Below, piece by piece: positions 1-12,959 of a stretch of DNA of 64,000 nt. The notes below the pieces were generated by a model. That model was given only the letters and a program-made list of their open reading frames with translations, did no database searches and had not been told where the DNA came from. The stretch lies in assembly GCF_035083965.1 (NCBI RefSeq), contig NC_089738.1, positions 124,001 through 188,000 of the forward strand, written 5' to 3'. Made by a program: the position numbers and the translations under genes. This stretch comes from Branchiostoma lanceolatum. Its lineage: Eukaryota; Chordata; Leptocardii; Amphioxiformes; Branchiostomatidae. Position 1 is the first letter of the stretch. The number at the start of each line of letters is the position of its first letter.

Positions 1-2480
1 TCTGACTTTTTAGTACAATCGGAGTACATTCCAAATAAATCACATTCGTGCTAAACATTTTTTGACAAAAAGTCCATGTCTATTCATGTGTCTGTGATAT
101 TTGAAAGGTTGTGTATTTTCGGTCTAAATGTCTAAAAAGAGAATGTAGTTGGAATAAGGAAATACATAGTTTCCCTCAACATGGCCACCAAATAGGAGGT
201 AGCCAAGAACAGACCGACCACTATATGCTGATGTGTCACGGGAGCTTGTGGAGTTGTGTGAGTTTAGCAGATATCGCACTGGACTGCGTAACAGCCAAAT
301 TGTAAAAGGTATTTGCTAATAAACGCCTGAAAGTGCGATTTTGGAGGGAAATTTCGAAAATTTGCGTTTGGAAAAATGGCGCCAATGGACGCAAAATGAC
401 GCAAACCGGCGCAACAATTTCAAGTACCTTTTTGATTAATTTCAATCAATGTACATTGGTTTTAAATAAAGTGGCGACACTGCGATTTTCAATTAGTTAT
501 ACCATATCTGATCTGGAGCCAAAACTGAGGATGACATTCACGTCAGTGTAAACGAAAGGGAAAGAAGGCGAAATTTAGCGCTATTTCGTGGCGCAATTTG
601 TCTAGTGAGCATACATGTTGAAGGTAGCCAATGTAATCAAGGTGCTGAGTGTGTGTAGGTGTGATTTCGTATGCTTGGATTTCAATTTTTCAGTTTTTAC
701 CTTTGTAAAATCAGAGGTATCAGTTGGTGTGTTTCTTTGTTGATAGTGGTGTGTGTCCGCTGTTCAGCAACCGGCATTTTAATTATAGTTGTTCTGTGTA
801 CTTCTCTCGTACATTGAAATTAAGCGATGCGATATGTATCGTGTTATATAGTACTGAATGAACCCGTCTACTGCAGCTTCATGGACGTGACGTCAGAGAC
901 ACGTGACTGTAGTAACAGGTCATGAGTGGTAGATAACCTGTATCCCCCGGACGGCGACCCCCAAAGTCAGCAGAAAATTGGGTAAGTCCTAATTCTTCCA
1001 AGTGTTGGCTTTGTAAAGTTACAATTCAGTCTTGATTCATAAGGTTTTGCGGACTAATGAAGTGACCATCTGTATTATCTTGGAAGGATATTTAGATACC
1101 GAGGGCTTTTACAGCATACATTATTTACCAACCCATACATTGAAAAAAGGTAAAAGTTTGAAATGCCTCACACTTTATACAATTATGACACAATTACATG
1201 CAACATGCCTCTATTGTAGACTAGACAAGGGTTAGTCGATGCATTTGGTATACATTGTAGCATACAAAGCAAAAGTAGTATTGTATTTTATAAGACTACT
1301 CTTTATCCCTTTACCTCTTTAGTGTGATCACTTATAATTCTCCTTACAAATACACCCCACCGCTGTTACGAACGCGAATAATCGAACATTTAGTTCTTTC
1401 TGAGAAAGAGAGTAATTAGAGGTACGAGAGCGGTGTTGCTAGCGGAAAATTTCTATCTGATCACAAATGAAGCTCTTTTTGTGCAATACGCTTTATTCAA
1501 CTTGTCTGATTTGTATCGTTACAATTAAATATAAGTTTGTTTAACATATTCAAATCAGATATCCACTTACTAGTATTAGGTGCAGTTTTGGTGACTTTCC
1601 GCAACATTGTAAGATGTGCTTAGTTATATCAAGCGCGGCGTGTTACGTAAAATGTGATCTTGACGCTCCAACAAATCGCGAATTTTTTTTTTCCTGTGAG
1701 ATTACCCGTTAATTTCTACAGCTATTTTGAATAAGTAGTATCCTGTTCTTTTGTTTTATGTTGGTCTGTTGTGTGTGACAATTTTTCAAAGTACGAAAAA
1801 CCGCGCTCGTCGTAGGGGCGTCACGGGAGGGTAGAACTCGGAAGAACGTCATGTCGCGGCGACTATGGCTGCCAACGTAGATAGATCACGAAATTGTTGC
1901 AGTATTTGCGGACTGTTAGCTGAAAGTAGTGCCAATACATTGTACTCAACACACTCTGCCTAAATATTCCTTGTGAGAAATTAAATACGAACTAGAACAA
2001 CCGTGGCAGGACAATCTCTTATAGCTTAACCACGTTTGCCAATAGGAAAGTGAATACAGCACAGGACAGACGGACAATGAGCTGCCAAACTGGTGGATAG
2101 GTATGTTATATCTTTATTATCTACATTCATAGGGTTCATACAAAAATACAGAGATGAAATGAGACGGGTATGATAACATGAAATGTCACATCACTCACGG
2201 TAACCTAAATGACAAGGACAAAACTAATTCAAGCAGCAAGATGTAACATTATCATAGAAAGTAGGAATTTTAAGATATTAAGTAAAAAAAAGGACAGATT
2301 ATAAATACAAGAACATCTATCCCAACTACAGTCAATTATATGACATGTATGAAAATAAACATTTGTTGTTCTGTACATCACATTCTGAACTTGGTGTGAT
2401 TAATGGCAGCTACAAGAGGACTCCACACTACCACAGCATTCCACACTGTCACCAACCCAGATGGTTAATCTATTGAAAGT
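1..2480. other. No recognisable gene
   Basis: AT-rich sequence with scattered short ORFs lacking family motifs. A GC-richer patch lies at 870-970 and another at 1,795-1,900 around the short ORF. No TE ends could be fixed. Confidence 0.5.
1865..1963 (+). CDS. Short ORF with Cys motif, possible first exon
   Basis: Thirty-two codons, MAANVDRSRNCCSICGLLAE to THSA, in a GC-rich context after GTCGCGGCGACT. CCSICG looks like the start of a zinc-binding N-terminus. No clear donor precedes the stop, and nothing downstream continues it. It could equally be chance. Confidence 0.25.
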   Translation: MAANVDRSRNCCSICGLLAESSANTLYSTHSA

Positions 2481-2482
2481 CT

Positions 2483-3725
2483 GTTTGGATTGCACTTGCT
2501 TTCTTTCCGATGGCAGCTTCTATCAACAGATACATGGGGCAGCTATGGGTTCACCTGTGTCCCCTATAGAATGCAACTTGTACATGAAACACTAAGAACA
2601 ACTCGCCATATCTACAGCCCCGCACCCTCCCCTCTGGTGGTTCCGGTACGTCGACGACACACCAAACTCAAGAAAGCCCACGCACAGGAATTCATACTCC
2701 ATCTCAACTCTCTGGACCCCGACATCAAATTCACATCGGAGAAGGAACAAGACAGAATCCTCAACTCCCTCTACACTCTCACGATCACCACGATCCAATA
2801 CGACGGTTCACTACGTCTGAACATCTACCGGAAACCCACTCAGACAGACCAATACCTTAACTTCAGATCCAACCGCCCTCTGGAGCACAAGCCTGGGGTC
2901 GTTAAGACATTACTCCACAGAGCTGACACGATCATAACGGACCCACACGACAGAGAGACAGAGAAACAACAGATCCAACAGGCACTGAAGGACTGCGGGT
3001 ACCCTAAGTGGGCCATAGACAAGGTCCCCTCAAAGTCCCCTCAACAGAACAACAGGAACCTGGGAACGAGAGAGAGGGACAAAGAACGCATCACCCTTCC
3101 GTACATCAAGACCGTCTCAGAACCCCTGCGCAGAATATTCGCTTCACACGGGATCTCCACCAGCGCTTCAAACCTACAAACACACTGCGACAGCTTCTCG
3201 TGGCGCCGAAGGACAAAACCCCAAGAGAAGAGAAGTGAAGTGTGACGTAGTGTACCACATTCCGTGTCAGGGAACCACTAGACAAGGGACATGCGAAGAA
3301 TTCTACATCGGTGAGACAGAACGCTCATTGAGAACTAGATTCCTTGAACACAAACGCCCCAGCTCGCATTCGTCTGAAGTCTCTCAACACATCCACATTG
3401 AGTCTCCGGGCCATACCGTTTCACTGGACAAAGTCAGAATACTGGAAACTAAGCAGGACTACTTTATGAGAGGTATAAAGGAGGCCATATACATCAGGGC
3501 ACTCCAGCCATCACTCAACAGAGATAGTGGGCGTTATAAACTTCCTGGCACGTTTGACCAATTGCTGACGTCACGTATCCGTAAGGAGACGTGTCAATAA
3601 AGTCACGTGTCTGTAACTCTCGCGAGTTTACGTTCGGCAGTGATTGGTCATTATTGACCCTGAAGAAGGCGACAGTGGTCGTCGAAAATTTAATCCGTGA
3701 ATACCTTAGTGTTGGAAGAAAGTTT
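2483..3725 (+). mobile_element. Penelope-like retroelement, 3' part, frameshifted
   Basis: RT core motifs are visible across frames: AMGSPVSPIECNLYM near 2535-2580 and WFRYVDDT near 2638-2660. Then LNIYRKPTQTDQYL, a linker, and a C-terminal GIY-YIG nuclease: KCDVVYHIPCQ, EEFYIGETERSLRTRFLEH at 3235-3600. At least two frameshifts separate the parts (near 2590 and 3230). The tail after the stop has the family's CCTGAAGAAGGCGAC...GTCGAAA motif (3658-3688). The 5' half of the RT is missing, so this copy is dead. Confidence 0.88.
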
Positions 3726-4003
3726 AGCACTGTATTATGATTACTACCAACACAGGTGAGCTTCCATTATGTTACATATTGTGTACACTTGTAATAGTAA
3801 AATTTCCAAATGAAAGTAGCAGGGCCCTGTTAAGATATGTCTGTTCACAAAAAAGAATAAAGTGCACCAATCCTTTATCAATCTATAACTATAAAATTAT
3901 AAAACAAGAACTGTTCCTACAATAAGATAGAGAATAATACAACTGAGTATTGTTTCACATTGAGAAATTTCCAGATATCCTGGTCATCATTTTGTATATA
4001 TCA

Positions 4004-5049
4004 CAGTAGAGATTGGCATTCTCCTGGTAGAGATTGGAATTCTACTACTGAATTGGGATCTGGATATTGGAATTGCAATTTGTCCTAGGACAATTACATA
4101 TTCTTCTAGGACAGATTGGAACTCCAATCTGTTTGAGGGCATGCTAATCTCCACTTCTAATAGGAGAAATACAGATTACATCAATATGTTATGGAAAATA
4201 GACTCAATCATTTCACAACTAAAATTTCAATCAATTTCAGCATAGGTATGCCTACATTCACCATTACTAGGCCAGGAGAATTACTTCATGTTTTAGATAT
4301 CAGCGGTCCCTTCTGTAACCATGGTGGCAGCCGTCTTTTCCTGGTCATAGACCTTATTCGTTCGGACCATCACAGATTGTCCTAGGACAGATTGGAATCA
4401 AGATTTGTCCATGAATAATTCGCAATTCTAATTCTGCAATCCCAATCTGTCCTAGGATAAACTCACATCTATTTCCATGGTATAGTGTTAAAGTGAAGGA
4501 AACAACAATATTCTTCAACAAACCAGAATTTACACATACAGACTTGCAATTTGAAATTCTATATACCTAAGCTTCAAAATCTAAAATAATACAATTAAGA
4601 ACTTCCCTTTTTCTAACACCTAAATTTGCCGCATACTACTCACTAGTGACAGTAGTAGTAACCTTTGTCTACAGCTAACTTCAAAATTCCACACAAGCGA
4701 TGCAACAGCGGTTATGATTGTTTCTTGCAATTAGATGTCAAGAATATGTTAGATACTATAGCTACTCACTAGTGTACAATACTGTAAATGCAGAAATGTT
4801 CGCGGTGGTTTAAATGTTTGTGGTTTTTCGCGGCGACCGTTTCAGCGGGAACTTAAAACAATCGCAAACATTTTTGTCCAATACTGTAGCAGTATGTGAC
4901 TATAGCACTGCCGCGAAATTAAAACCACCGCAAACACTCCATTTTCCCCTTAGCGCAAAACAGAAACCACGCGAAATGCATTTACAGTAGTAACTAATAT
5001 CCCAATTCAGTTGTAGAATTCAAATTCTCCTGAATTCCAATCTCTACTG
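4004..5049. mobile_element. Non-autonomous TIR element with nested small palindromic MITE
   Basis: Ends are CAGTAGAGATTGGCATTCTC and its inverted partner GAATTCCAATCTCTACTG. The left third repeats ATTGGAAT and CCTAGGACA motifs several times. Within it at about 4783-4988 sits a 200-bp palindrome with TACTGTAAATGC ends and CGCGGTGGTTT arms, a family seen again in POLR3B intron 3. Confidence 0.75.
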
Positions 5050-5397
5050 TGACATACATTGTTACTCATTGACATGCCATATAGTTTATTTAATTTTACA
5101 AGAAATATGGTGATGAATCTTGTGCAGTAATCATGTTGATATGACAATGATAGTATAAGGGAACATATGAAATTCATACAGCTGCACAAATACAGCATAG
5201 TAAAAATAGATCACTGAAATAGGTAGGCCATCTGGTGCTTCATACTTTACATTTTAATTTATGTTATGTATAAATGCATGTTAAGGCTATCTGTGAAACT
5301 TATGATGTGCTTCTTACAAGTTATATATATGTCAAACTAGCCTAGTCAGCAAAACTGCCATGACCAATTAGTTCCTACTTACTAACTTAGACCAGCG

Positions 5398-5800
5398 TAG
5401 TTAGACGCTATCGTCGTGTGGCGCAAGTGTAGAACTCGTGGCTGTCAAACAATGGGACCCGGGATCGAATCCCAGGGGTGCCCAGTGACATGTCCGAACT
5501 TGCGCCCCGACCCTTGGGAAGGGCACTTTACACGCATGTCCCCCCTCAGTTAGAGGGACAAGTCTCCAACGGCAGCTGTCTTCAACTGGCGGACGAGAGA
5601 AGCGCCAGGCGGGCTGGAGTTATCAAGGCGGACCTCGAGTGTAAGAGTCATCCGGCAGCTCGCTGCAAGCATCCCAACCAGAACCAGCACGTCTCCCTCG
5701 AATTGGTGCCGCTGGAGATGGCGGATGCCCAAAGTGTGTGGGTCTCAGATTCGCAACCTGTCATCCACCTTAAACAAATTCACGCGAAGGCTACCGTGTC
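5398..5800 (+). repeat. tRNA-derived SINE copy
   Basis: A B-box-like GGATCGAATCC (5462-5472) lies about 40 nt after an A-box-like segment, followed by CCCTTGGGAAGGGCACTTTACACGC, a core found in many invertebrate SINEs. The tRNA-like part does not make a convincing cloverleaf, so this is not called as a tRNA gene. Confidence 0.6.
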
Positions 5801-5821
5801 AATTGACACGGTCACCATACT

Positions 5822-5896
5822 CGATCTGTATTTGTATCTGTACTATGTATCTGTACCATGTATCTGTACCATGTATCTGTACTATGTATCTGAATA
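5822..5896. repeat. Short tandem repeat, TATGTATCTGTACCA-type
   Basis: Five imperfect units of about 15 bp follow the SINE directly; they may be its expanded tail. Confidence 0.7.
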
Positions 5897-8302
5897 CGAA
5901 TAAAGATAATACGAGTGGTTGCCATTGTACCACGCAGCAAGCTATAAATGGCGCACCTAAAAATTGTGTTTGTAAGTGTGTTAAGTGTCTACTACACCCA
6001 GTGAAAATAGCAATTTGTCTTGTACTGTAAAAACACAGGATCAGTATATCTATTTCAAGATGTAAACAAACTTGTAAGACACTGGAAACGTGAACTTAGG
6101 CAAGCTGTCATTAGGCCTACTTTGCATAACAATGATGACTACCTTGTCTGTATTAACATGTTTATGGAGCATAGGGACAGACAATCCAGTTGACACAATA
6201 GTGACCAGTTCTGCAACTAAAACAACACTACCAATTAGCATCCATGGCCAAATACCCTGATTGCTATCACTAAGCACAGAACTTTTTTTGAGAATATCAA
6301 TTACTGATTATTTCAATGCTCGAAGTCTGATCATAACTAGTTCACAGCCTGTGTGTCAAACACCAATGATGTATACATTCAAATACTTTCTGTTGCTCTC
6401 TTGCTACTGCTAAAATGTATGTGACCTCTGACCTACTGCACCTGGGCAGACGGGGCCCATCAGCCTGGGAAGGCAACCCATCTAAGGGAAGGAAACCCTG
6501 ATCCCAAACCTCCGCTGCCTTGCGGCATACCTGGACACAGGAAAGGCTTGGGGAGAACACCCTGAGGACAAATCCGGACTCGGAGCCCCGAAGGCAGTTC
6601 GATGCTAAATACAACATCGATCTGGCAGCTCCTGCGACGGCACTGGTGCCAAAATGTAGCAGCTCTGCTGTTCCTTTGGACCATGGGCAACAACTCGTCC
6701 TCCATATCATCCCGCCAGGGCTAAAATCCTACCAGATTTTTCCCCTGGAAAGACAAAACCCTAACAATACACTGGAGAGAACACTCCAGCTTCGTCTATG
6801 GCGTCGACACAACACGGGCAGCAACAGGTACGGTGGGAGGGATCCTCGCGTCCCATTGGACAGCTACCGCCCGCCTCAAGCTTGGCAGTCCCCAGCCAAT
6901 AAGGTGCTGTCTTGCCACGGTCTACTATCCTCGTGGGGTGTGCGGGGAATGGGATAAACTCCAAAAGGTAGGTAGTCATCTCCGCACCCGGCAATAAAAG
7001 ACAACAAAAGAGACCAGCTCTAAAACTGGTATGTTGGAACGTTCGAACTATGATGCCTGGCCTTACAGATAATCTTAAGGACATTGATGATGCAAGGAAG
7101 ACAGCTGTTATCAATGATGAATTGAGGAGGCTGAACGTGGATATAGCTGCACTTCAGGAAACACGCCTTGCTGACTCAGGCACTCTAAAGGAGCAGGACT
7201 ACACGTTCTACTGGCAGGGAAGGGGTCCAATGAGCCCAGGGAGCACGGAGTAGGCTTCGCAGTGAAGAACGCCTTACTGAAGATGGTGGAGCCGGGAAGT
7301 AATGGATCTGCGCGTCTCCTCACTCTCCGCCTCAGCACAACCAAGGCCCTATCACCCTTGTCAGCGTATATGCCCCGACACTTGCTGCCAACCCTGAAGT
7401 AAAGGATGCCGGTTCTACGAGGATCTCACAGCTACCATCAGGAACGTTCCCAGTGACGAACAACTAGTCCTCCTAGGTGACTTCAACGAAAGAGTGAGTG
7501 ACGACCATGACTCCTGGCCAGCATACCTCGGAAAATTTGGTGTTGGCAAGATGAATGAAAATGGACAGCGAGCGCTGGAGTTTTGCACATATCACAACCC
7601 GTGCATCACAAAATCGTACTTCCAGACCAAGCCCCAACACAAGGTTTCCTGGCGACACCCTCGCTCGAAGCTCTGGCACGGGCTGGACCTGATCCTGACA
7701 AGACGAACCTCGCTACTCACACGTGCTTATCAGAGCGCAGACTGCGATACAGACCATTCCCTGATATGTTGCAAATTCAAAATGGAACCGAAGATCTTCC
7801 ACCACGCAATACAGCCGGGAAAGCCACGCATCGATATCAGCAGTATGTCTCAACCAGAACTCCTGGAAAGGTTTACTGTCGCTTTTGAGAAGGAAGTTAA
7901 CAGCAAGCCATCTGGACTGTCTGCGACAAAGAAGTGGAATATCTGCGAGACGTGATGCATCGTACAGCCATGGCTACGGCACCTTCGGAAAGAAGACCAC
8001 ACAGTCACACGACTGGTTTGATGCCAAGTCAACAGAGATGGCCCTTTGATAGAAGCCAAACGTGCTGCTCTTGCAGAGTACAAGAGGACACCCAGCGAGA
8101 GGAATTTCCACGTCCTCAGAGCCGCAAGGAACAAAGTCAAACAGCCCGACGGTGTGCCAACGAGTACTGGAGCAAGCTTAGTCAAGACATCTATATAGCT
8201 GCCATAACAGGAAACATCAGAGGTATATATGATGGTATTAAGAGGGCACTTGGGCCAACCCAGAGCAAGACAGCTCCCCTTAAGTCCATCACTGGGGAAG
8301 AG

Positions 8303-10492
8303 CATTACGAACTGGGTCAATTCAGAAGCGTATAATGCAAATGAGCGGTCTGGACGTAGACAGGCGGAGTTTATTGACTCTCGGCTAGGTGTCAATTACT
8401 ATGCTAATCCCCACAGCACACACAGCCAGCCCTGAGCTAGACCTCCCATTATGTTCAACAAATCTCCCTATAAGTCGAATTCAGACTATTTAAGTCTTTC
8501 CCCAACAGGGCTAACTAAATTCAGTCCGGAGGTAGACCTACCGTTATGTTTGAAACACACGTCCGCTAATTGTGGTATTCAGTCTCCCCATAAGTTGAGT
8601 TTCCTCAACAGGGCTCACCAAATCCATTCTTGAGCTAAACCTACCGTTATGTTTGAAACACACGTCCGCTTATTGTGGTATTCAGTCTCCCTATAAGTTG
8701 AGTTTCCTCAACAGGGCTCACTAAATCCATTCTTGAGCTAAACCTACCGTTACGTTTGAAACACACGTCCGCTAATTGTGGTATTCAGTCTCCCTATAAG
8801 TTGAGTTTCCTCAACAGGGCTCACTAAATCCATTCTTGAGCTAGACCTACCGTTATGTTTGAAACACACGTCCGCTAATTGTAGTATTCAGTCTCCCTAT
8901 AAGTTGAGTTTCCTCAACAGGGCTCACTAAATCCATTCTTGAGCTAGACCTACCGTTATGTTTGAAACAAACGTCCGCTAATTGTGGTATTCAGTCTCCC
9001 TATAAGTTGAGTTTCCTCAACAGGGCTCACTAAATCCATTCTTGAGCTAGACCTACCGTTATGTTGAGTTTCCTCAACAGGGCTCACTAAATCCATTCTT
9101 GAGCTAGACCTACCGTTATGTTTGAAACACACGTCCGCTAATTGTGGCATTCAGTCTCCCTATAAGTTGAGTTTCCTCAACAGGGCTCACTAAATCCATT
9201 CTTGAGCTAGACCTACCGTTATGTTTGAAACACACGTCCGCTAATTGTGGTATTCAGTCTCCCTATAAGTTGAGTTTCCTCAACAGGGCTCACTAAATCC
9301 ATTCTTGAGCTAAACCTACCGTTACGTTTGAAACACACGTCCGCTAATTGTGGTATTCAGTCTCCCCATAAGTTGAGTTTCCTCAACAGGGCTCACCAAA
9401 TCCATTCTTGAGCTAAACCTACCGTTGTGTTTGAAACACACGTCCGCTTATTGTGGTATTCAGTCTCCCTATAAGTTGAGTTTCCTCAACAGGGCTCACT
9501 AAATCCATTCTTGAGCTAAACCTACCGTTACGTTTGAAACACACGTCCGCTAATTGTGGTATTCAGTCTCCCTATAAGTTGAGTTTCCTCAACAGGGCTC
9601 ACTAAATCCATTCTTGAGCTAGACCTACCGTTATGTTTGAAACACACGTCCGCTAATTGTGGTATTCAGTCTCCCTATAAGTTGAGTTTCCTAAACAGGG
9701 CTCACTAAATCCGTTCTTGAGCGAAACCTATAGCTACCGTTACGTTTGAAACACACGTCCGATAATTGTCGTATTCAGTCTCCCTATAAGTTGAGTTTCC
9801 TCAACAGGGCTCACCAAATCCATTCTTGAGCTAAACCTACCGTTATGTTTGAAACACACGACCGCTAATTGTGGTGTTCAGTCTCCCTATAAGATGAGTT
9901 CAGACTATGAAAGTCTTTCCCCAACATGGCTCACTGAGGCCGATCCTGAGCCATTCCTAGCTAGAACTTTGGCAACACAAATGCCATGGTTGACGTTGAT
10001 TCCTGCCATGGGGCTAGGACGATCCGCGTGTGTGGCCAACACCGCTTCCCACGCTGAAGTGACCACTCTGAGACAGGTGGCCCGTGATATCTACGTCACA
10101 GGAAAGGACGTCACAGGAAAGGAGAGAGCTGATTGGCTTCACTATTGAAGCGAAATTCCGTCACCGAACTGTGAAGGAAGACCATTGTTTAGCTCTCTAA
10201 TGAACGCATGTGAATACAGGAGACCGCTTTACTAATCTTCAAGCATCCACTGTTCCCAAATCAGCCAGCTAGAGAAGCTCCAGTCAACCAGAGAACCTCC
10301 GGGATTGTAGCACACTTCGTAATGATTAATTCAAGGATACAAAGCATTGGTATTTGGTGTCTTTGGTCTAGAGTCAAGCTACCACGCGGTTATTTGCTAG
10401 CGCCAAGGTGCCAATAGCACTCCGCACAGCGGGGGAGCCGCAGATACTGCGGTTTTCCATAATACGCTTCTGAATTGGCTCAGTTCGTAATG
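8303..10492. mobile_element. 2.19-kb non-autonomous TIR DNA transposon inserted in the RTE-like ORF
   Basis: The ends are inverted repeats of 32 bp with three mismatches: CATTACGAACTGGGTCAATT at left and, reverse complemented, CATTACGAACTGAGCCAATT at right. It splits the LINE frame between TAPLKSITGEE and ITDKKLQMERWVEHY. The flanks (GAAGAG and GATCACAG) show no clean target duplication. No transposase is present. The interior is dominated by a 103-bp tandem array. Confidence 0.85.
8437..9950. repeat. 103-bp tandem array, about 15 units, inside the TIR transposon
   Basis: The CCGTTATGTTTGAAACACAC landmark recurs at 8541, 8644, 8747, 8850, 8953, 9056, 9113, 9216, 9319, 9422, 9525, 9628, 9737 and 9840. 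Spacing is 103 bp except one 57-bp deleted unit and one 109-bp unit. The first and last units are the most diverged. Each unit contains the small palindrome TTGAGTTTCCTCAA. Confidence 0.95.
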
Positions 10493-10901
10493 GATCACAG
10501 ACAAGAAGCTACAGATGGAGAGATGGGTGGAACACTACTCGGACCTCTACTCCAGGCAAAACACTGTGTCCCCCTCAGCCCTCGACGTAATCGAATGTCT
10601 GCCAACCATGGATGAACTAAATGTTTACCCAACCTTGGATGAGCTCAACAAAGCCATCGACAGCTTGTCTACAGGAAAGGCACCAGGCAGTGATGAAATC
10701 CCGCCCGACCTACTCAAACACTGCAAGACCGTCTTACTGCTCCCGCTAGACGAACTTCTAGCTTGACTGGTGCGGTCAGAAGTCGTGCATGGACTTGATG
10801 ATGATGATGATGATGATGATAGACGAACTTCTCTGTCAGTGAAGGAAGGTGCAGTCCCACGGGACATGAGAGATTCCAAGATTGTCACCCTCTACAAAAA
10901 C

Positions 10902-11301
10902 TTAATCTGTTAAGGTTGATTTAGTTGGAATTATTATTAATTAGTTTATCATGTTTATAATTTATGGTAATCATTATGTTTGAGTTTCCTCATTTATATT
11001 TACATTATGTTCAGTTTATTTATTTATTTAAGTTACCTTTATTCGTAATTCATGATTACTTCTGGTATTCCGTCCACTACATCCAGATGATGTTTTCATT
11101 TATGTTGACCTCTGACCTCTCTCGTTCATCTCTCGTTCATCTTTCGTTTACTTTTGATTTCACAACATTTGTTTTGCTGAATTCTTAGTTAACCAATTGC
11201 ATAGTTTTCGTTTCATTTTATTTATTTGTATTGGGACTCCAGGAAGAATAGTGCATATTGTATATCACTAATTGAGATCTAAATAAAACAAACAAACAAA
11301 C
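10902..11301 (+). mobile_element. 0.4-kb AT-rich retro-insert with AAAC tail
   Basis: Interrupts the LINE between LYKN and the GERS-like residues. It ends in AATAAAACAAACAAACAAACAA, and a short AAAAC-type duplication flanks it. It looks like the 3' end of a CR1-like LINE or a SINE sharing that tail; no coding signal. Confidence 0.65.
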
Positions 11302-11435
11302 AAGGGAGAGATCTAGAGGAGCGACTGCAACAACTACCGGGGAATTTCACTACTCAGGGTGGTCGGCAAGGTATATGCGAAAGTTGTACTAGTCCGTTTA
11401 CAACGGCTTGCTGAACGTGTCTACCCCGAGTCGCA

Positions 11436-12509
11436 ATGTGGATTTCCACCAACAGATCGACGATCGACATGATCTTCTCCCTCCGTCAGCTGCAAGAGAA
11501 GTGCAGGGAACAGAACATGCCCCTTAACATAGCATTCATCGACCTCACCAAGGCGTTCGACATGGTTAGCAGAGACGGTCTCTTCAAGATCTTACCCAAG
11601 ATAGGCTGTCCACCAAAGCTACAGAGCCTCGTCGAATCCTTCCACACCAACATGAAGGGGACAGTACTGTACAGTGGCAACCTATCTGAGCCATTTGACA
11701 TACGCGGCGGTGTAAAACAAGGCTGTGTTCTGGCCCGCACGCTCTTCGGGATCTTCTTCGCCCTGCTCCTGAACCAAGCCTTTGGAACAGCAACAGAAGG
11801 AATTTACCTCCGCACAAGAACCGACGGCAGACTCTTCAATCTCAACCGCCTCAAGGCCAAAACAAAGGTAAGGGAAGTTCTGATCAGAGATCTACTGTTC
11901 GCTGATGACGCCGGACTTGCAGCTCACACAGAGCAGGGACTCCAGTCCTTCATGGATCGCTTCTCCAGGGCATGCAAGGACTTTGGTCTGATCATCAGCC
12001 TTAAGAAGACAGAAGTGCTGGGTCAGGATGTAGAAGCACCTCCAGCCATCACCATCGGTGACTATGAACTGAAGGCTGTGAACCACTTCACATACCTCGG
12101 ATCCACAGCGAGCAGCAATCTCTCCTTGGACGGGGAGATCGACAAGAGGATTGGAAAGGCAGCAACTACACTCGCATGTCTCATCACTCGAGTGTGGGAG
12201 AACCCCAAACTCTCTGTCGAAACTGAGATGGCCGTGTACAACGCATGCGTTCTCAGCACACTTCTCTATGGGAGTGAAACGTGGTCGACCTATTCCAAGC
12301 AGGAGAATAGGCTAAACGCCTTTCACATGAGGTGTATGCGCCGTATCCTTGGCATATCATGGAAGGACAAAGTGACCAACACCGAAGTGCTGTCCCACGC
12401 CGGCCTCCCTACCATGTTCACCCTGCTCAGGCAGCGCAGACTTCGCTGGCTAGCTATAGGCCACGTCCGTCGCATGGAGGATGGCCGAATCCCTAAAGAC
12501 CTTCTCTAG
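11436..12509 (+). pseudogene. RTE-like RT palm/thumb ORF fragment, 357 aa
   Basis: The longest uninterrupted coding stretch of the LINE. It covers RT blocks from IAFIDLTKAFD through GGVKQGCV and FADDA to the thumb and C-terminal region. Family members read PTLFGIFF where this has RTLFGIFF, and an early TAG follows PKDLL. It is a fragment of a dead element, not a host gene. Confidence 0.85.
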
Positions 12510-12959
12510 GGAGAACTGATCTCAGGAAATAGACGCACCGGGAGGCCACAGCTGCGATTCAAAGATGTCTGCAAGAGGGACTTGAAGGCTCTAGATATTG
12601 ATACGGAGCACTGGGAGGATACGGAGCACTGACAGAAGCTTTCACAGGAGATTTATTCAGCATAGAATCAGATTATCCATACTACACGTTGCAGAATGCC
12701 CTGCAAGAAGCATTTAAGTGTATCCGATACATGTTTGTTCATAACAGCACCTGAATTTACAGATTCAACTGTAGCGTTACTGCACACTACTAACCGATAT
12801 TTTGAATACGATTCACATGCCAGAAGTAATAAAACAGCATTGCCTGATGGTGAAGTTGCTTCCACACTTAGTGTGTATATGTCTATGAGTAACTAACATA
12901 CGTCTGTTCTTGCAAGAGCTTAATGGTAATACAAAACTAACATGTAATTTTGAGCTTGT

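Larger units (their letters stand above)
6420..12640 (+). mobile_element. RTE-like non-LTR retrotransposon, nearly full length but interrupted and frameshifted
   Basis: AP endonuclease: LVCWNVRTMMPGL near 7028, DIAALQETRLADSG, VLLGDFNERVSDDHDSW near 7480, and D-HSL near 7760. RT: DLTKAFDMVSRDGLF, GGVKQGCVLA and LLFADDAGLAAH within 11436-12509, followed by the C-terminal LYGSETW and MRRILGISWKDKVTN segments. EN and RT halves are separated by a 2.19-kb DNA transposon (8303-10492), and the RT fingers by a 0.4-kb insert (10902-11301). Further frameshifts are near 7250, 7410, 7930 and 10770. Clade assignment (RTE rather than another APE clade) is by motif resemblance. Confidence 0.85.

Noticed and set aside
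6342-6957. ORFs upstream of the LINE endonuclease as separate genes
   Set aside because: They correspond to the 5' leader and early ORF of the RTE-like element, with stops in its coding frame.
8437-9950. Regular repeats that could suggest a CRISPR array
   Set aside because: Units are 103 bp with no unique spacers, in a eukaryotic TE. It is a tandem satellite.
8297-10500. An 8-bp target duplication for the 2.19-kb TIR element
   Set aside because: The flanks GAAGAG and GATCACAG share at most one base in register; no duplication can be claimed.
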